A stretch of DNA of 64,000 nucleotides, taken from contig NZ_JAKZLF010000025.1 in assembly GCF_022808855.1 (NCBI RefSeq), forward strand, positions 16,151-80,150. Reading direction: 5' to 3'. Below are positions 26,741 through 36,500 of the stretch, piece by piece (within the stretch, counting starts at the first letter, position 1; every line of letters starts with the position of its first letter). The stretch comes from Anaeromyxobacter soli. GTDB taxonomy: Bacteria; Myxococcota; Myxococcia; Myxococcales; Anaeromyxobacteraceae. The notes below the pieces were generated by a model. It saw only the letters and a list, made by a program, of their open reading frames with translations. It made no database searches and had not been told where the DNA came from. The position numbers and the translations under genes are program-made.

Positions 26741-27568
26741 TCACCGCTGGCAGCGCGGACAGTAGAACGTCGAGCGCTGTGCCTGCACGATGCGGACGAT
26801 CTCCGCCCGCCGGCAGCGCGGGCAGCGCTCGCCCTCGCGCGCGTAGACGAGGAACGGGTTCTCCGCCCCCTCCTCCACGTAGGTGATCTCAGGGCCCTCC
26901 TCGCGCGCGATGGTCTCCTTCACTGTCGCGAGGATCCCGTCGGCGAGCCGTCGAACCTCGGCGCGCGTGAGCGAGCGGGCCTGCCGGCGTGGATCGATCT
27001 TCGCGCGGAAGAGCGACTCGCTCGCGAGGATGTTGCCGACGCCGGGGAGGAGCGCCTGGTCCAGGATGCGGACCTTCACGGGGAGCTTCGAGCGGCCGAG
27101 CGAGTTCGCGAGCCGCTCGAGATCGATGCCCTGCTCCAGCGGATCGGGCCCGAGCTCGGCGATCTCGGGCACCTCCTCGAAGCGCGCGCCCGGCACGACC
27201 CGCAGCCGGCCGAAGAGCCGCATGTCGTCGAAGTGCAGCACGGCGCCGTCGTCGAGGTGGAAACGCGCGCGGGAGAAGCGGGTCGGGACGCCGTCGCCGT
27301 CGCGGCGGAGCCACTTGCCCGTCATGCCGAGGTGGGCGAGGAGGCCGACCGGCGCGCCGTCCTTCTCGAGCGTGACGAGGAGCTGCTTGCCGATCCGGCG
27401 GATCGAACCGAAGCGCGCGCCCTCGAGGCCGCGCGCGAACGCGGCCGGCCTCGCGGGCCGGAAGACGTAGCGCGCCTTCGGGTCAGGCTCGATCCGCTCG
27501 ATGCGCCGGCCCTTCGTCCAGCGGCGGAGATTACGCGCGGCGATCTCGACCTCGGGAAGCTCAGGCAC
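26741..27568 (-). CDS. mutM: Formamidopyrimidine-DNA glycosylase
   Basis: A 275-residue Fpg/MutM, which removes 8-oxoguanine and ring-opened purines and nicks the strand. Pro2-Glu3 of the N-terminal PELPEVE are the catalytic residues. KQLL, HLGMTG, the PGVGNILASESLF helix-two-turn-helix and the C-terminal zinc finger C-x2-C-x16-C-x2-C (CPRCRRAE...YCPRCQR) are all present. The start is GTG at 27568. Same strand as rsmB, 53 nt downstream. It is the first core gene right of the island. Confidence 0.96.
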   Translation of the reverse strand: MPELPEVEIAARNLRRWTKGRRIERIEPDPKARYVFRPARPAAFARGLEGARFGSIRRIGKQLLVTLEKDGAPVGLLAHLGMTGKWLRRDGDGVPTRFSRARFHLDDGAVLHFDDMRLFGRLRVVPGARFEEVPEIAELGPDPLEQGIDLERLANSLGRSKLPVKVRILDQALLPGVGNILASESLFRAKIDPRRQARSLTRAEVRRLADGILATVKETIAREEGPEITYVEEGAENPFLVYAREGERCPRCRRAEIVRIVQAQRSTFYCPRCQR

Positions 27569-27621
27569 GCGTGACCTCGGCTTCGAGCCCGCTCTCGATC
27601 CCCACCGCGACCGCCGTCGCC

Positions 27622-28935
27622 CTACTTCCGCTTCTCGAACGCCGCCACGAAGAACCCGTCCGTCCCGTGCCGGTGCGGGAAGAGCTCGAGCCGCGCGCCG
27701 TCCACCCCGAGCACCTTCGCCCGCTCCTCGCCGAGGAAGGGCGCGAGCGGGACCGGCACGAGCCCGACCTCGCGCTCGGCGAAGTCCGCCACCTCACCGT
27801 TCTCGGTCCGGCCGATCGAGCAGGTCGCGTAGACGAGCCGCCCGCCCGGCTTGAGCAGCGCCGCGAAGCGCCGCACGAGGGTGCGCTGGATCCCGGCGAA
27901 GCGGACCGGGTCCTCGGGCGTGAGGCGCCAGCGCGCGTCGGGCTTGCGGCGCAGCGTGCCGAGGCCGCTGCACGGCGCGTCCACGAGCACGAGGTCGGCC
28001 TGACCGGCGAGGTCCTGGAGCTGCCCCTCGGCCTCGGGCCCTGCGGCGATGACGCGGGCGCGGAGGTTGTGCACGCCGGCGCGGCGGGCGCGCTTCTTCG
28101 CGTCCTCGAGCCGGTCCGCGTCCGTGTCGAGGGCGTGGAGCGAGCCCTTGTTGTGCATCTCCATCGCGAGCGCGAGCGACTTGCCGCCCGCGCCCGCGCA
28201 GGCGTCCACCACGATCTTGCCGGGCCGCGCGCCGCACGCGAGCGCGATGAGCTGGCTGCCCTCGTCCTGGATCTCGAAGCGGCCCTCGCGGAACGAGCCG
28301 AGCGCGAAGGCGTTCTGGTGGCCGTCGAGGACGAGCCCCCATGGAGAGTGGCGGGTCGGCTCCGCGGCGACGCCCTCCGAGCCGAGCTTGCCGCGCAGCT
28401 CCTCGCGGTCGCCCTTGAGGAGGTTCGTGCGGACCGTGAGCGGCGCACGCGCGTTCATGGCGGCCGCGAGCACGCGCGCCTCGTCGAGGCCGAGCTCGCC
28501 CGCGAAGCGCTCGGCGATCCAGCGGGGCAAGGAGGCCTCGAGCGCGAGCCGCTCGATCGGGTCCGCGATCGCGGCGATCCGCGCCTCGGCGCCCTCGAGC
28601 CGGGCGAGCGCCGCCGGGGAGACCGCGAGCCGCCGCGCCGCGTCCGCCGGGGCGAGGTGCTCGAAGCGGACGAGCCAAGCGGCGTAGCGCGTCGCGAGAT
28701 CCGGCGCGCCGCCGAGCAGGTAGTCGAGCTGCGCCTGCCAGCGGATGAGCCCGTAGACCGACTCGGCGACCGCTCGCCGCTCGGAGGCCCAGAGCTTCGG
28801 GTCGCGGCGGAGCGCGCGCTCCAGGGCGCGATCCGCGAGCCAGCCCTGGTCGCGCACGAGGCCGTAGACCTCCAGGACGAGCGGGTCCACGAGGTCGAGG
28901 CGGTTCGGGCGGGGTCGGAGCGGTTTGCGCGGCAT
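27622..28935 (-). CDS. rsmB: 16S rRNA m5C methyltransferase (RsmB-like)
   Basis: A 437-residue RNA cytosine-C5 methyltransferase. The N-terminal NusB/RsmB-like helical region is followed by a Rossmann domain with VVDACAGAGGKSLALA (SAM site), ALDTDADRLEDAKKRA, the PC motif VDAPCSGLGTLRRKPD and the second catalytic cysteine in VYATCSIG. It would modify the small-subunit rRNA. Between the peroxiredoxin gene (44 nt upstream) and mutM, so the three may be cotranscribed. Confidence 0.9.
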   Translation of the reverse strand: MPRKPLRPRPNRLDLVDPLVLEVYGLVRDQGWLADRALERALRRDPKLWASERRAVAESVYGLIRWQAQLDYLLGGAPDLATRYAAWLVRFEHLAPADAARRLAVSPAALARLEGAEARIAAIADPIERLALEASLPRWIAERFAGELGLDEARVLAAAMNARAPLTVRTNLLKGDREELRGKLGSEGVAAEPTRHSPWGLVLDGHQNAFALGSFREGRFEIQDEGSQLIALACGARPGKIVVDACAGAGGKSLALAMEMHNKGSLHALDTDADRLEDAKKRARRAGVHNLRARVIAAGPEAEGQLQDLAGQADLVLVDAPCSGLGTLRRKPDARWRLTPEDPVRFAGIQRTLVRRFAALLKPGGRLVYATCSIGRTENGEVADFAEREVGLVPVPLAPFLGEERAKVLGVDGARLELFPHRHGTDGFFVAAFEKRK

Positions 28936-28979
28936 GGCAGTCGGGGGCCCGCCGGCGGGGGCCGGCGGGCGCGCGGACC

Positions 28980-29435
28980 TTACAGGCTCTCGAGCACCTC
29001 CGCCACGTGCCCCTCCACCTTCACCTTCGGGAAGACGTGCTCGACCTTGCCGTCCGGGCCGACGAGCACGGTCGTCCGCTCGGTCCCCATCGTCTTCTTC
29101 CCGTACATGTTCTTCTCCTTCCAGACGCCCCAGGCCTGCATCACCTCGGCGCCCGGGTCGGAGAGGAGCGGGAACGGCAGGTCGTACTTCTCCTTGAACT
29201 TCTTCTGCGCGGCGGGGGTGTCCTTCGAGATCCCCACCACCGCGACCTTCTTCCTCTTGAACGCGTCGACTTCGTCACGGAAGTCGCAGGCCTCCCGCGT
29301 TCAACCGGGGGTGTCGGCCTTCGGGTAGAAGAACACGACGACGCGCTTCCCGGCGAAGTCGGAGAGCTTCACCTCGTTCCCCTCCTCGTCCGGCAGCGCG
29401 AACTGCGGGGCCTTCTGGCCCACCTCGAGCGCCAT
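28980..29435 (-). CDS. bcp: Selenocysteine peroxiredoxin (BCP/PrxQ family), TGA read as Sec45
   Basis: An unbroken 152-codon frame except for one TGA at codon 45 (29301-29303). That position is where the family has its peroxidatic Cys: FFYPKADTPG-U-TREACDFRD. The resolving Cys50 is present. The frame begins with MALEVGQKAPQFALPDEEG after a strong GAGGAGG site and continues normally to ESL. A two-stem hairpin immediately follows the TGA (29258-29303; see the SECIS entry). The protein would reduce hydrogen and organic peroxides in the cytoplasm with a thiol donor. I infer a true selenoprotein, not a frameshift or nonsense mutant, because the TGA replaces exactly the catalytic Cys and the hairpin fits. 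Ordinary callers would start at 29240 and lose the active site. Confidence 0.9.
29258..29303 (-). promoter_or_regulatory. Bacterial SECIS-like element within the peroxiredoxin mRNA
   Basis: Starting at the TGA on the minus strand, 8 bases (TGAACGCG) pair perfectly with 29258-29265. A 9-nt left bulge and a 1-nt right bulge follow, then a perfect 7-bp stem (CGACTTC with GAAGTCG) closing a 6-nt loop CGTGAC. The loop starts 21 nt after the UGA and has a G in its first two positions, as bacterial SECIS elements require for SelB binding. Confidence 0.85.
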
Positions 29436-29557
29436 GGATCCTCCTCGGGCTCCCGCCGGCGCGGTCACGACCGGCTGTCGGAAGCGACCGCGTACCCGTA
29501 CCCGGCGCGGAGCGCGGGCGCAGGATCCCGGGCGGGGACGGCGCTACACTCCGACCG

Positions 29558-30577
29558 ATGCGCCGCCGCTCGAAGCCCAGGCACGGCCCTACCCTCGCGC
29601 CGCCCGGAGCCTCGCCCGCGGCTCCCCGCGCCCGTCCGACCGCGCCGGGGGCCGCGGACGACGTGCTCCTCGCCTGGGCGCGCGACCGCGACGGCAGGAA
29701 GGTCCACGCGCTCCGCCTCGACCCCGCGGACCGCCGCCGCCGCGCGCCGTTCACCTGCCTCGGCTGCGGCGACGAGCTCGTGCCGCACCTCGGCAAGGTG
29801 CGCAGGCGCCACTTCGCCCACCGGGCCGGCTCGGCCTGCCCGCTCACCGCGCCCGAGACCGCCCTCCACCTCGACGCGAAGGAGCGGCTGCTCGCGCTCT
29901 GCGAGGACGCGTTCGCCGGCCGCCGCCGCGTGACGCTCCTCGCGCGCTGCCCCTCGTGCCGGCGCGCCGCGCCCCGGGACCTCGCCCGCGAGGGCGATCG
30001 GGCCCTGACCGAGGGCGCCGTCGGCGCGCTCCGCGCGGACGTGCTCGTCCTCGCCGGGGAGCGTCCCGCGCTCGCGATCGAGGTGGTCGTGACGCACGCG
30101 GTGGACGCGGAGAAGGAGGCGGCGCTCTCGGCGGCGGGCGTCCCGGCGGTCGAGATCGACGCTCGAGAGGAGTGGGAGGGAGAGGACGCGGAGGGGATCT
30201 CCGTCGCATGCCTCCGGAGCCTGGGGTTTCGCCCCTGCCCCGCCTGCGCGGCGGAGGCGCGGGCGGATGCGGATCGGGCGCTCGGCGGCGAGCACGCGGA
30301 GATCGCCGAGCTCGAGGCGTACCGGGCGCGCGGCTTCTTCGGCGCCCGGCCGGCGCTGGCCTCCGCCACCCCCGCGGCGGCCAAGGGGGACGCACCGCTC
30401 TCCGACGCTGATCGGGCGGACCTCGCCGAGCGCTTCCGCTGCCCGGAGTGCGGCGGCGGGGAGCTCGGCTTCGGAGCGCGCATCGCCCGCCACGCCTGCC
30501 CCGATCGCACCGCGCGGCCGGTCGCCTGGCGGGGCTACGACGGCACGGTCGTGGCGCTGTCCTGGTGGCGGCGCTGA
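29558..30577 (+). CDS. CoiA-like zinc-ribbon nuclease-fold protein
   Basis: A 339-residue protein resembling the competence protein CoiA family. After a proline-rich start, a zinc-binding segment (FTCLGCGDELVPHLGKVRRRHFAHRAG) matches the CxxC...HFAH pattern. Next come TALHLDAKERLLALC and a restriction-endonuclease-like core, GALRADVLVLAGERPALAIEVVVTH (Asp...Glu-x-Val). More CxxC pairs follow (CPSC, CPAC, CPEC). It may be a DNA-handling enzyme in transformation or repair. The ATG has TACACT 7 nt upstream, suggesting a leaderless mRNA. Confidence 0.7.
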   Translation: MRRRSKPRHGPTLAPPGASPAAPRARPTAPGAADDVLLAWARDRDGRKVHALRLDPADRRRRAPFTCLGCGDELVPHLGKVRRRHFAHRAGSACPLTAPETALHLDAKERLLALCEDAFAGRRRVTLLARCPSCRRAAPRDLAREGDRALTEGAVGALRADVLVLAGERPALAIEVVVTHAVDAEKEAALSAAGVPAVEIDAREEWEGEDAEGISVACLRSLGFRPCPACAAEARADADRALGGEHAEIAELEAYRARGFFGARPALASATPAAAKGDAPLSDADRADLAERFRCPECGGGELGFGARIARHACPDRTARPVAWRGYDGTVVALSWWRR

Positions 30578-30893
30578 CCCTTCACGGAGGGCGCAGGAAA
30601 GTCCCCCGCAAGCCGCGGCAACCACGGAGGTTTTCGACATCCTCCGCCACTCGCCGTCCACGTCGGGTCGCCTTGCGACGGGGAGTCCGTTGTGTTAGAG
30701 GACGGTCCCCCGTGCGCCCTCGTGGCTCGCGGTGGCGCGACCCGCAGCCTGGGACGCGTGGCGCAGCAAATTCACACACCTCCCGCATCGGCGCGCTCCG
30801 GTGCTCCCGGCGACGGCGGCTTCTCGCCCGTCCCGTGGGTCAAAAGGCGCGTCTTCAGTCCCGGCGAGGTGGCGGACACAAACCGGAGATCAC
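30578..30893. other. Leader region of rpsB (316 nt, no gene)
   Basis: No coding frame is supported. A plausible promoter lies at 30673-30701, leaving a 5' UTR of about 185 nt before rpsB. That is long enough for an S2-responsive leader structure, which I could not draw with confidence. GGAG at about 6 nt before the rpsB ATG is the likely ribosome-binding site. Confidence 0.5.
30673..30701 (+). promoter_or_regulatory. Candidate sigma-70-type promoter of rpsB-tsf
   Basis: TTGCGA (30673-30678), a 17-nt spacer and TAGAGG (30696-30701) resemble -35 and -10 boxes. The position, about 190 nt upstream of rpsB, suits a ribosomal-protein leader. Confidence 0.4.
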
Positions 30894-31952
<1,059 letters not shown>

Positions 31953-31976
31953 ACCCGGCGCATCCCGGAGCTTTCC

Positions 31977-32013
31977 GGGGGCGGGCCCGGCGGGTCCGCC
32001 CCCGATCCTTTTT
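31977..32013 (+). terminator. Intercistronic terminator/attenuator between rpsB and tsf
   Basis: A 12-bp GC-rich stem with one G-U pair and a 3-nt loop (31977-32003) is followed by GATCC and five T residues. It lies 23 nt before the tsf start. It probably gives partial termination, so that S2 and EF-Ts are made at different levels, as in other bacteria. Confidence 0.7.
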
Positions 32014-32035
32014 CAACGCACGAAGGAGAACACCC

Positions 32036-32695
32036 GTGGCCGAAGTGAACGCGAACATGGTGAAGGAGCTCCGGGAGAAGACCGGGGCCGGGATGATGGA
32101 CTGCAAGAAGGCGCTCGCCGAGGCCGGCGGCGACTTCGCGAAGGCGGAGGAGGTGCTCCGCAAGAAGGGCCTCGCCGCCGCGGCCAAGAAGTCCTCCCGC
32201 GCCGCCACCGAGGGCCAGGTCGCGAGCTACATCCACATGGGCGGCAAGATCGGCGTCCTCGTGGAGGTGAACTGCGAGACCGACTTCGTGGCTCGCACCG
32301 ACGGCTTCCAGGCGCTCGTGAAGGACATCGCGATGCAGATCGCCGCCGCGTCGCCCACCTGGGTCCGCCGCGAGGAGGTCCCCGCCGAGATCGTCGCGAA
32401 GGAGCTCGAGATCGCGAAGGCGCAGATGCGCGATCAGAAGAAGCCCGAGGCGATCCTCGAGAAGATCGCCCAGGGCAAGCTCGAGAAGTTCTACGAGCAG
32501 TTCTGCCTGCTCGACCAGCCGTTCGTGAAGGAGGACAAGAAGAAGATGTCCGAGGTCCTCACGGACGCGGTCGCCAAGATCGGCGAGAACATCCAGGTCC
32601 GCCGGTTCGCCCGCTTCGTGCTCGGCGAGGGGCTCGAGAAGAAGCAGGAGAACCTGGCCGAAGAGGTCGCCAAGGCGGCCGGCCTGCAGAAGTAG
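32036..32695 (+). CDS. tsf: Elongation factor Ts
   Basis: A 219-residue EF-Ts, the shorter bacterial form that recycles EF-Tu by releasing GDP. It starts MAEVNANMVKELREKTGAGMMDCKKALAEAGGD and contains VLVEVNCETDFVARTD and the core helices ending FARFVLGEGLEKK. GTG start with AAGGAG about 8 nt upstream. A terminator follows. Confidence 0.97.
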   Translation: MAEVNANMVKELREKTGAGMMDCKKALAEAGGDFAKAEEVLRKKGLAAAAKKSSRAATEGQVASYIHMGGKIGVLVEVNCETDFVARTDGFQALVKDIAMQIAAASPTWVRREEVPAEIVAKELEIAKAQMRDQKKPEAILEKIAQGKLEKFYEQFCLLDQPFVKEDKKKMSEVLTDAVAKIGENIQVRRFARFVLGEGLEKKQENLAEEVAKAAGLQK

Positions 32696-32726
32696 GCAGC
32701 GGTTCCAGAAGCCTCGCAGCATCCGA

Positions 32727-32760
32727 AGCCCCGGTCCGCGCAAGCGGGCCGGGGCTTTGT
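32727..32760 (+). terminator. Intrinsic terminator of rpsB-tsf
   Basis: A 13-bp stem with one G-U pair and a GCAA tetraloop (32727-32756), followed by TTTGT. Confidence 0.7.
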
Positions 32761-32920
32761 CGTGGCACGGGTTTCCACGGAGCGGGCGCCGCAGCGCGAC
32801 CGTCCGCGGGACGGACTCACCGGACGAACGCGAGAACTCTCGGTCGGGTCGCGGGGGTCGCGGGTCGGTCGCGTCGCGCGGGGGGCTGGGGCGGGCTTGT
32901 TGGCGTCACCCGCAAATAGA

Positions 32921-32948
32921 AGAGGGCCGGCCCGGAGGCCGGCCCTCT
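32921..32948 (-). terminator. Terminator of the TonB receptor-lipoprotein unit
   Basis: A perfect 12-bp inverted repeat (AGAGGGCCGGCC) with a 4-nt loop. Read on the minus strand it is followed by a T-rich stretch (TCTATTTG). It lies 26 nt past the lipoprotein stop codon. Confidence 0.6.
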
Positions 32949-32974
32949 CATGTCTTACGTGGTGCTCGCGACGC

Positions 32975-33529
32975 TTACGGCGCGCAGGCACCCAGCGTCA
33001 CGTCGATGGCCCTGCCAGCGACGGTGCCGGTGATGTGGACCGGAGCGGAGCCGTCGATGAACTCCGCGTCCCCCCAGCCGTCCGAGCCGGCGGCGGGGCC
33101 GAGGTACACGACGACCGACCCGCCCTCCGCCGCGCTGGGCGACGACGGCGAGTAGCACGAGTACCAGGCCGATCCCGCCGGAGCGGCGGGCGTCACGGTG
33201 AGCCAGCCGGCCGCGGGCGTGCAGTCGGTCAGCGACGTCTGCACGAGGCCGCCGTCGACCTGTCGATCGAACGTGACGAAGATGGTCGTCGCGTCGAACT
33301 GGCCAGGATTCACGACAGCTTTATCCTTGTCGAGGATCCCGCCGCAGGTGCCCGCGGAGCTCCACGCCTCGCCGGTCCGGTCTGCGGAGACGGCGTCTGC
33401 ACCGCCCGCCAGGTTCGCCGCGGTCACGGCGACGATCTGGGGCGAGCCCTTCTTCGCGTCCGAGTACGGATCACAGGCGACGGCGAGCGCCGCCACCGCC
33501 ACCAGGGACAACCACTTGGTGTTCTTCAT
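32975..33529 (-). CDS. Ig-like lipoprotein paired with the TonB-dependent receptor
   Basis: A 184-residue lipoprotein (lipobox LAVAC, Cys near residue 19). The body begins GSPQIVAVTAANLAGG and includes DATTIFVTFDRQVDGGLVQ. This resembles bacterial Ig-like (SbsA/Big_5) domains that begin with a statement of extreme values. No catalytic motif. It starts 22 nt downstream of the receptor stop, so the two are one unit; it may be a surface or periplasmic accessory to the receptor. Confidence 0.7.
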   Translation of the reverse strand: MKNTKWLSLVAVAALAVACDPYSDAKKGSPQIVAVTAANLAGGADAVSADRTGEAWSSAGTCGGILDKDKAVVNPGQFDATTIFVTFDRQVDGGLVQTSLTDCTPAAGWLTVTPAAPAGSAWYSCYSPSSPSAAEGGSVVVYLGPAAGSDGWGDAEFIDGSAPVHITGTVAGRAIDVTLGACAP

Positions 33530-33551
33530 GTCGTTTCCTCCCTGGACCGGG

Positions 33552-36500
33552 CTAGAACGAGAGCGCCACGCCCAGCCGCAGCGAGATCGGCAGCTGGTAC
33601 GCGGTGGTGGCGCGGCTCGGACGGCCGAAGTTGGGGTTGACGGTGACGGGACGGCCGTCGACGCTCTTGAGGTAGGCGAGCCCCGGGCAGTCCTTCTGGA
33701 TCGCGCCGATCGGGTCAGACTTTCCGATCGAGTTCTTCGAGTCGCAGTTCAGCCCGTTCATCGGAGTGACCGTGTCGAACGTGTAGTCCTGGTCGTACTC
33801 CAGGGTCTCCTGCGCGTTGAACACGTTGAACACGTCGACGCGGAAGTTGAGCGCGTACGGCGGCTTCACCGTGTAGCCGATGCCGGCGCCGACGTCGATC
33901 GTGTTCACGAACGGCGTGCGGCCGGCCTGGCCGCGCGGGATGATGAACGCGGAGCTCGAGCCGTACTCCGGGTGGGCGCCCATCGCGCTGACCGGCGTGC
34001 CGGAGATGCCGTTGTAGGCGCCCGAGGCGGTCGCGCTCAGGCGGGGGCTGAAGCTGTAGGTGTACGCGCCGAAGAGCTTGACCTGGTGGGTGGTGTCGCC
34101 CGGGAGGTAGCCCGTCGTGTTCGCCATGAGCGACGCGAGGTCGTACGCGGCGGTGATGCCCGGGTCGAGCTGGCCGTACTCAGGGTAGTACGGGCCGGAG
34201 TAGTTGCCGCGCAGCGACGAGTACGTGTAGCTCGCCTGGGCGAGCCAGCTGTTCGAGAACTGCTTCGTCGCCTTGAAGGTGACGCCGTCGTACGAACGCT
34301 CCGGCTTCGGGAACTTCGTCGTGACCGTCTTGTTCGTCATCGGATCGTAGGTCTGCACGTTCGTCGCGTTGCCGACGACCACCCCGTTCACGGTGATGTC
34401 ACCGCTCCGCTCGCCGGGGTTGGAGATGAAGAACGTACCGCCGTCGTTGGAGGACATGTCCTCGATGACGGCGCCCTGGCGGCGGCCCTGGTAATCGACG
34501 CCCACGGCGAGATCGGGGAGGATCTCGTACTCGGCCTGAGCGCCGAACTGGTCGTTGTACGAGCCCTTGAGCTTCGGGTCGATCGGGGTCGCACCACCGT
34601 ACAGGCGCACGTCGTTGTTGCCACCGGAGCGGGGCTGGATCGCGCAGGAGGTCGAGTTGAACCCGTTGCCGAGCGCCGACGGGAAGTCGAGGCTCTTCGG
34701 GTCGAACGAGCCGAAGTTCCCGGCGAAGCCGCAGCTCGACGCGTTCAGGAAGTACTGGAGCTGGACCTCGGCGCCGAACGACCGGTTACCCATGTCGAGC
34801 GGCATCGCGTAGTAGTAGCGGCCCCACGCACCGGCGAGCTTGCCGCGGCCGTTCCCCGTGAAGTCCCAGATCGCCTGGACGCGCGGCGCCCAGTTGTCGG
34901 TGATGTCGAACGAGCTGCCGTTCTTCACGGACAGGTTCTTCATCGACTGGGTCTCGAGGCGGAGGCCCGCGTTGAGGGTCAGGTTCGGGAAGAACCCGGG
35001 CTGCCACGAGTCCTGGAGGAAGTACGCGAAGCTGTCGGTCTCGGACTTGTTGGTCTGGGTGGTGCGCGTGACGACCGGCGTACCAGCCGCGGCCGCGGCC
35101 TGGATAGCAGACAGCTCCAGGCCGGGGAAACCCGTGCTGGCGTTGGTCGGAAGCGGACCGCCGCCCGGGTTCACGATCGTGCCGAACGACCGGTACGCGT
35201 AGAAGCGATCCGGCAGGGTAGAAGTCGCTGGCGCGAAGTACCAGATCGCGCCGCCGGAGTGATATCCGTCGACCTTGTACTGGACGCGCTCGAGGTCGAC
35301 GCCGCCCTTGAGGGTGTGCTGGCCGGCGAGCTCGGCGAGGTACGCCGCGGACGCCCTGCCGTTGAAGCGGTCACTCGTGCTGTCGAAGACCGTGCCACGG
35401 CCACCCGTCGTGTACGCGTCGAGCGGGCACGCCGCCGTGTCGGCGGGGTTGCTGCAGAAGCCCTGCGCCACGGCGCCGGCCGGAAGGGCCTCGAAGTCGG
35501 TCAGGTTCAGCTCCGTGCCGCCCCACTCCACCTCGGCGGTCTTGAACTGGTCGACGCCGCCGACGGTCTTGTCCTGGGGAGAGGTCTTCGAGTGGTAGAC
35601 GCCGCCCGAGACCTCGGTGATGAGCTTCTTGTCCAGGAACTTGCCGCCGTAGCGACCGAGCACCGACAGCTGGTTCTCGTCGAGCGGGAGGAGCTCGCGG
35701 CTCCGGGCCGCCGCGGCCGGCGAGGCGCCGTAGAACGGACCGCCGGCGTTGAGCGACGTGCGCGAGGACGGCGCACCCCAGCCCGTGACGGTGAAGTTGT
35801 TGTTCTCGTCGAGCAGGTAGGTGAGCTTGCCGACCCACTGGTAGGTGGTGCGGCTCGTCCGGAGGTTCCGCTCCGTCCCGGGGATCGTGGTCTGGATCGG
35901 GTTGAGGAGCGCGTCCACGCACTCACCGTGACCGCCGTCCGGCGTCGTCCCGGCGGGGCAGGTGCCGCCCGAGTTGAGCTCGGTGGCGTTCTGGCGGGCG
36001 AACCGCTGGTACATGGTCCGGCTCGTGACGGGCGAGAACCCGGCGTAGAACCAGAGCTTGTCCTTCATGATCGGGCCGCCGACCTCGAAGCCGAAGTCGA
36101 GGCCGTAGGACCCCTCGTCCGGCTTGGCGCGGTAGGCGAGCGCCTCGCCGAGGCCGCCCGTCGTCTTGCCCGTCGGCTCGACGAGCATGCTGGGCGTGAA
36201 GGTGGAGAAGACGGACCCGTGGAACTCGTTCGAGCCCGACTTCAGGATGACGTTCATGATGCCGCCGGTGGCGCGGCCGTACTCGGCGTTGAACCCGCTC
36301 GTCTTGACGTCGATCTCCTGGAGGAAGTTCGAGCGAAGCGAGGGCGGGGCGTTGAAGCCGCCGTTGCCGCCGCGCGTACCGTACGCGGGGTCGGTCGTGT
36401 TGAAGCCGTCGACGATGTACTGGTTCTCGGCGCCCTGCGCGCCGGCGAACCCGACGCCCGTGGCGTCCAGCTTGGCGGTCGGGGCGACGACGGCGATGGC

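Noticed and set aside
29240..29435. Peroxiredoxin read as a pseudogene or frameshifted gene with a premature stop.
   Set aside because: There is no frame change. The stop is TGA exactly at the catalytic Cys codon, and a SECIS-type hairpin follows, so selenocysteine is the better explanation.
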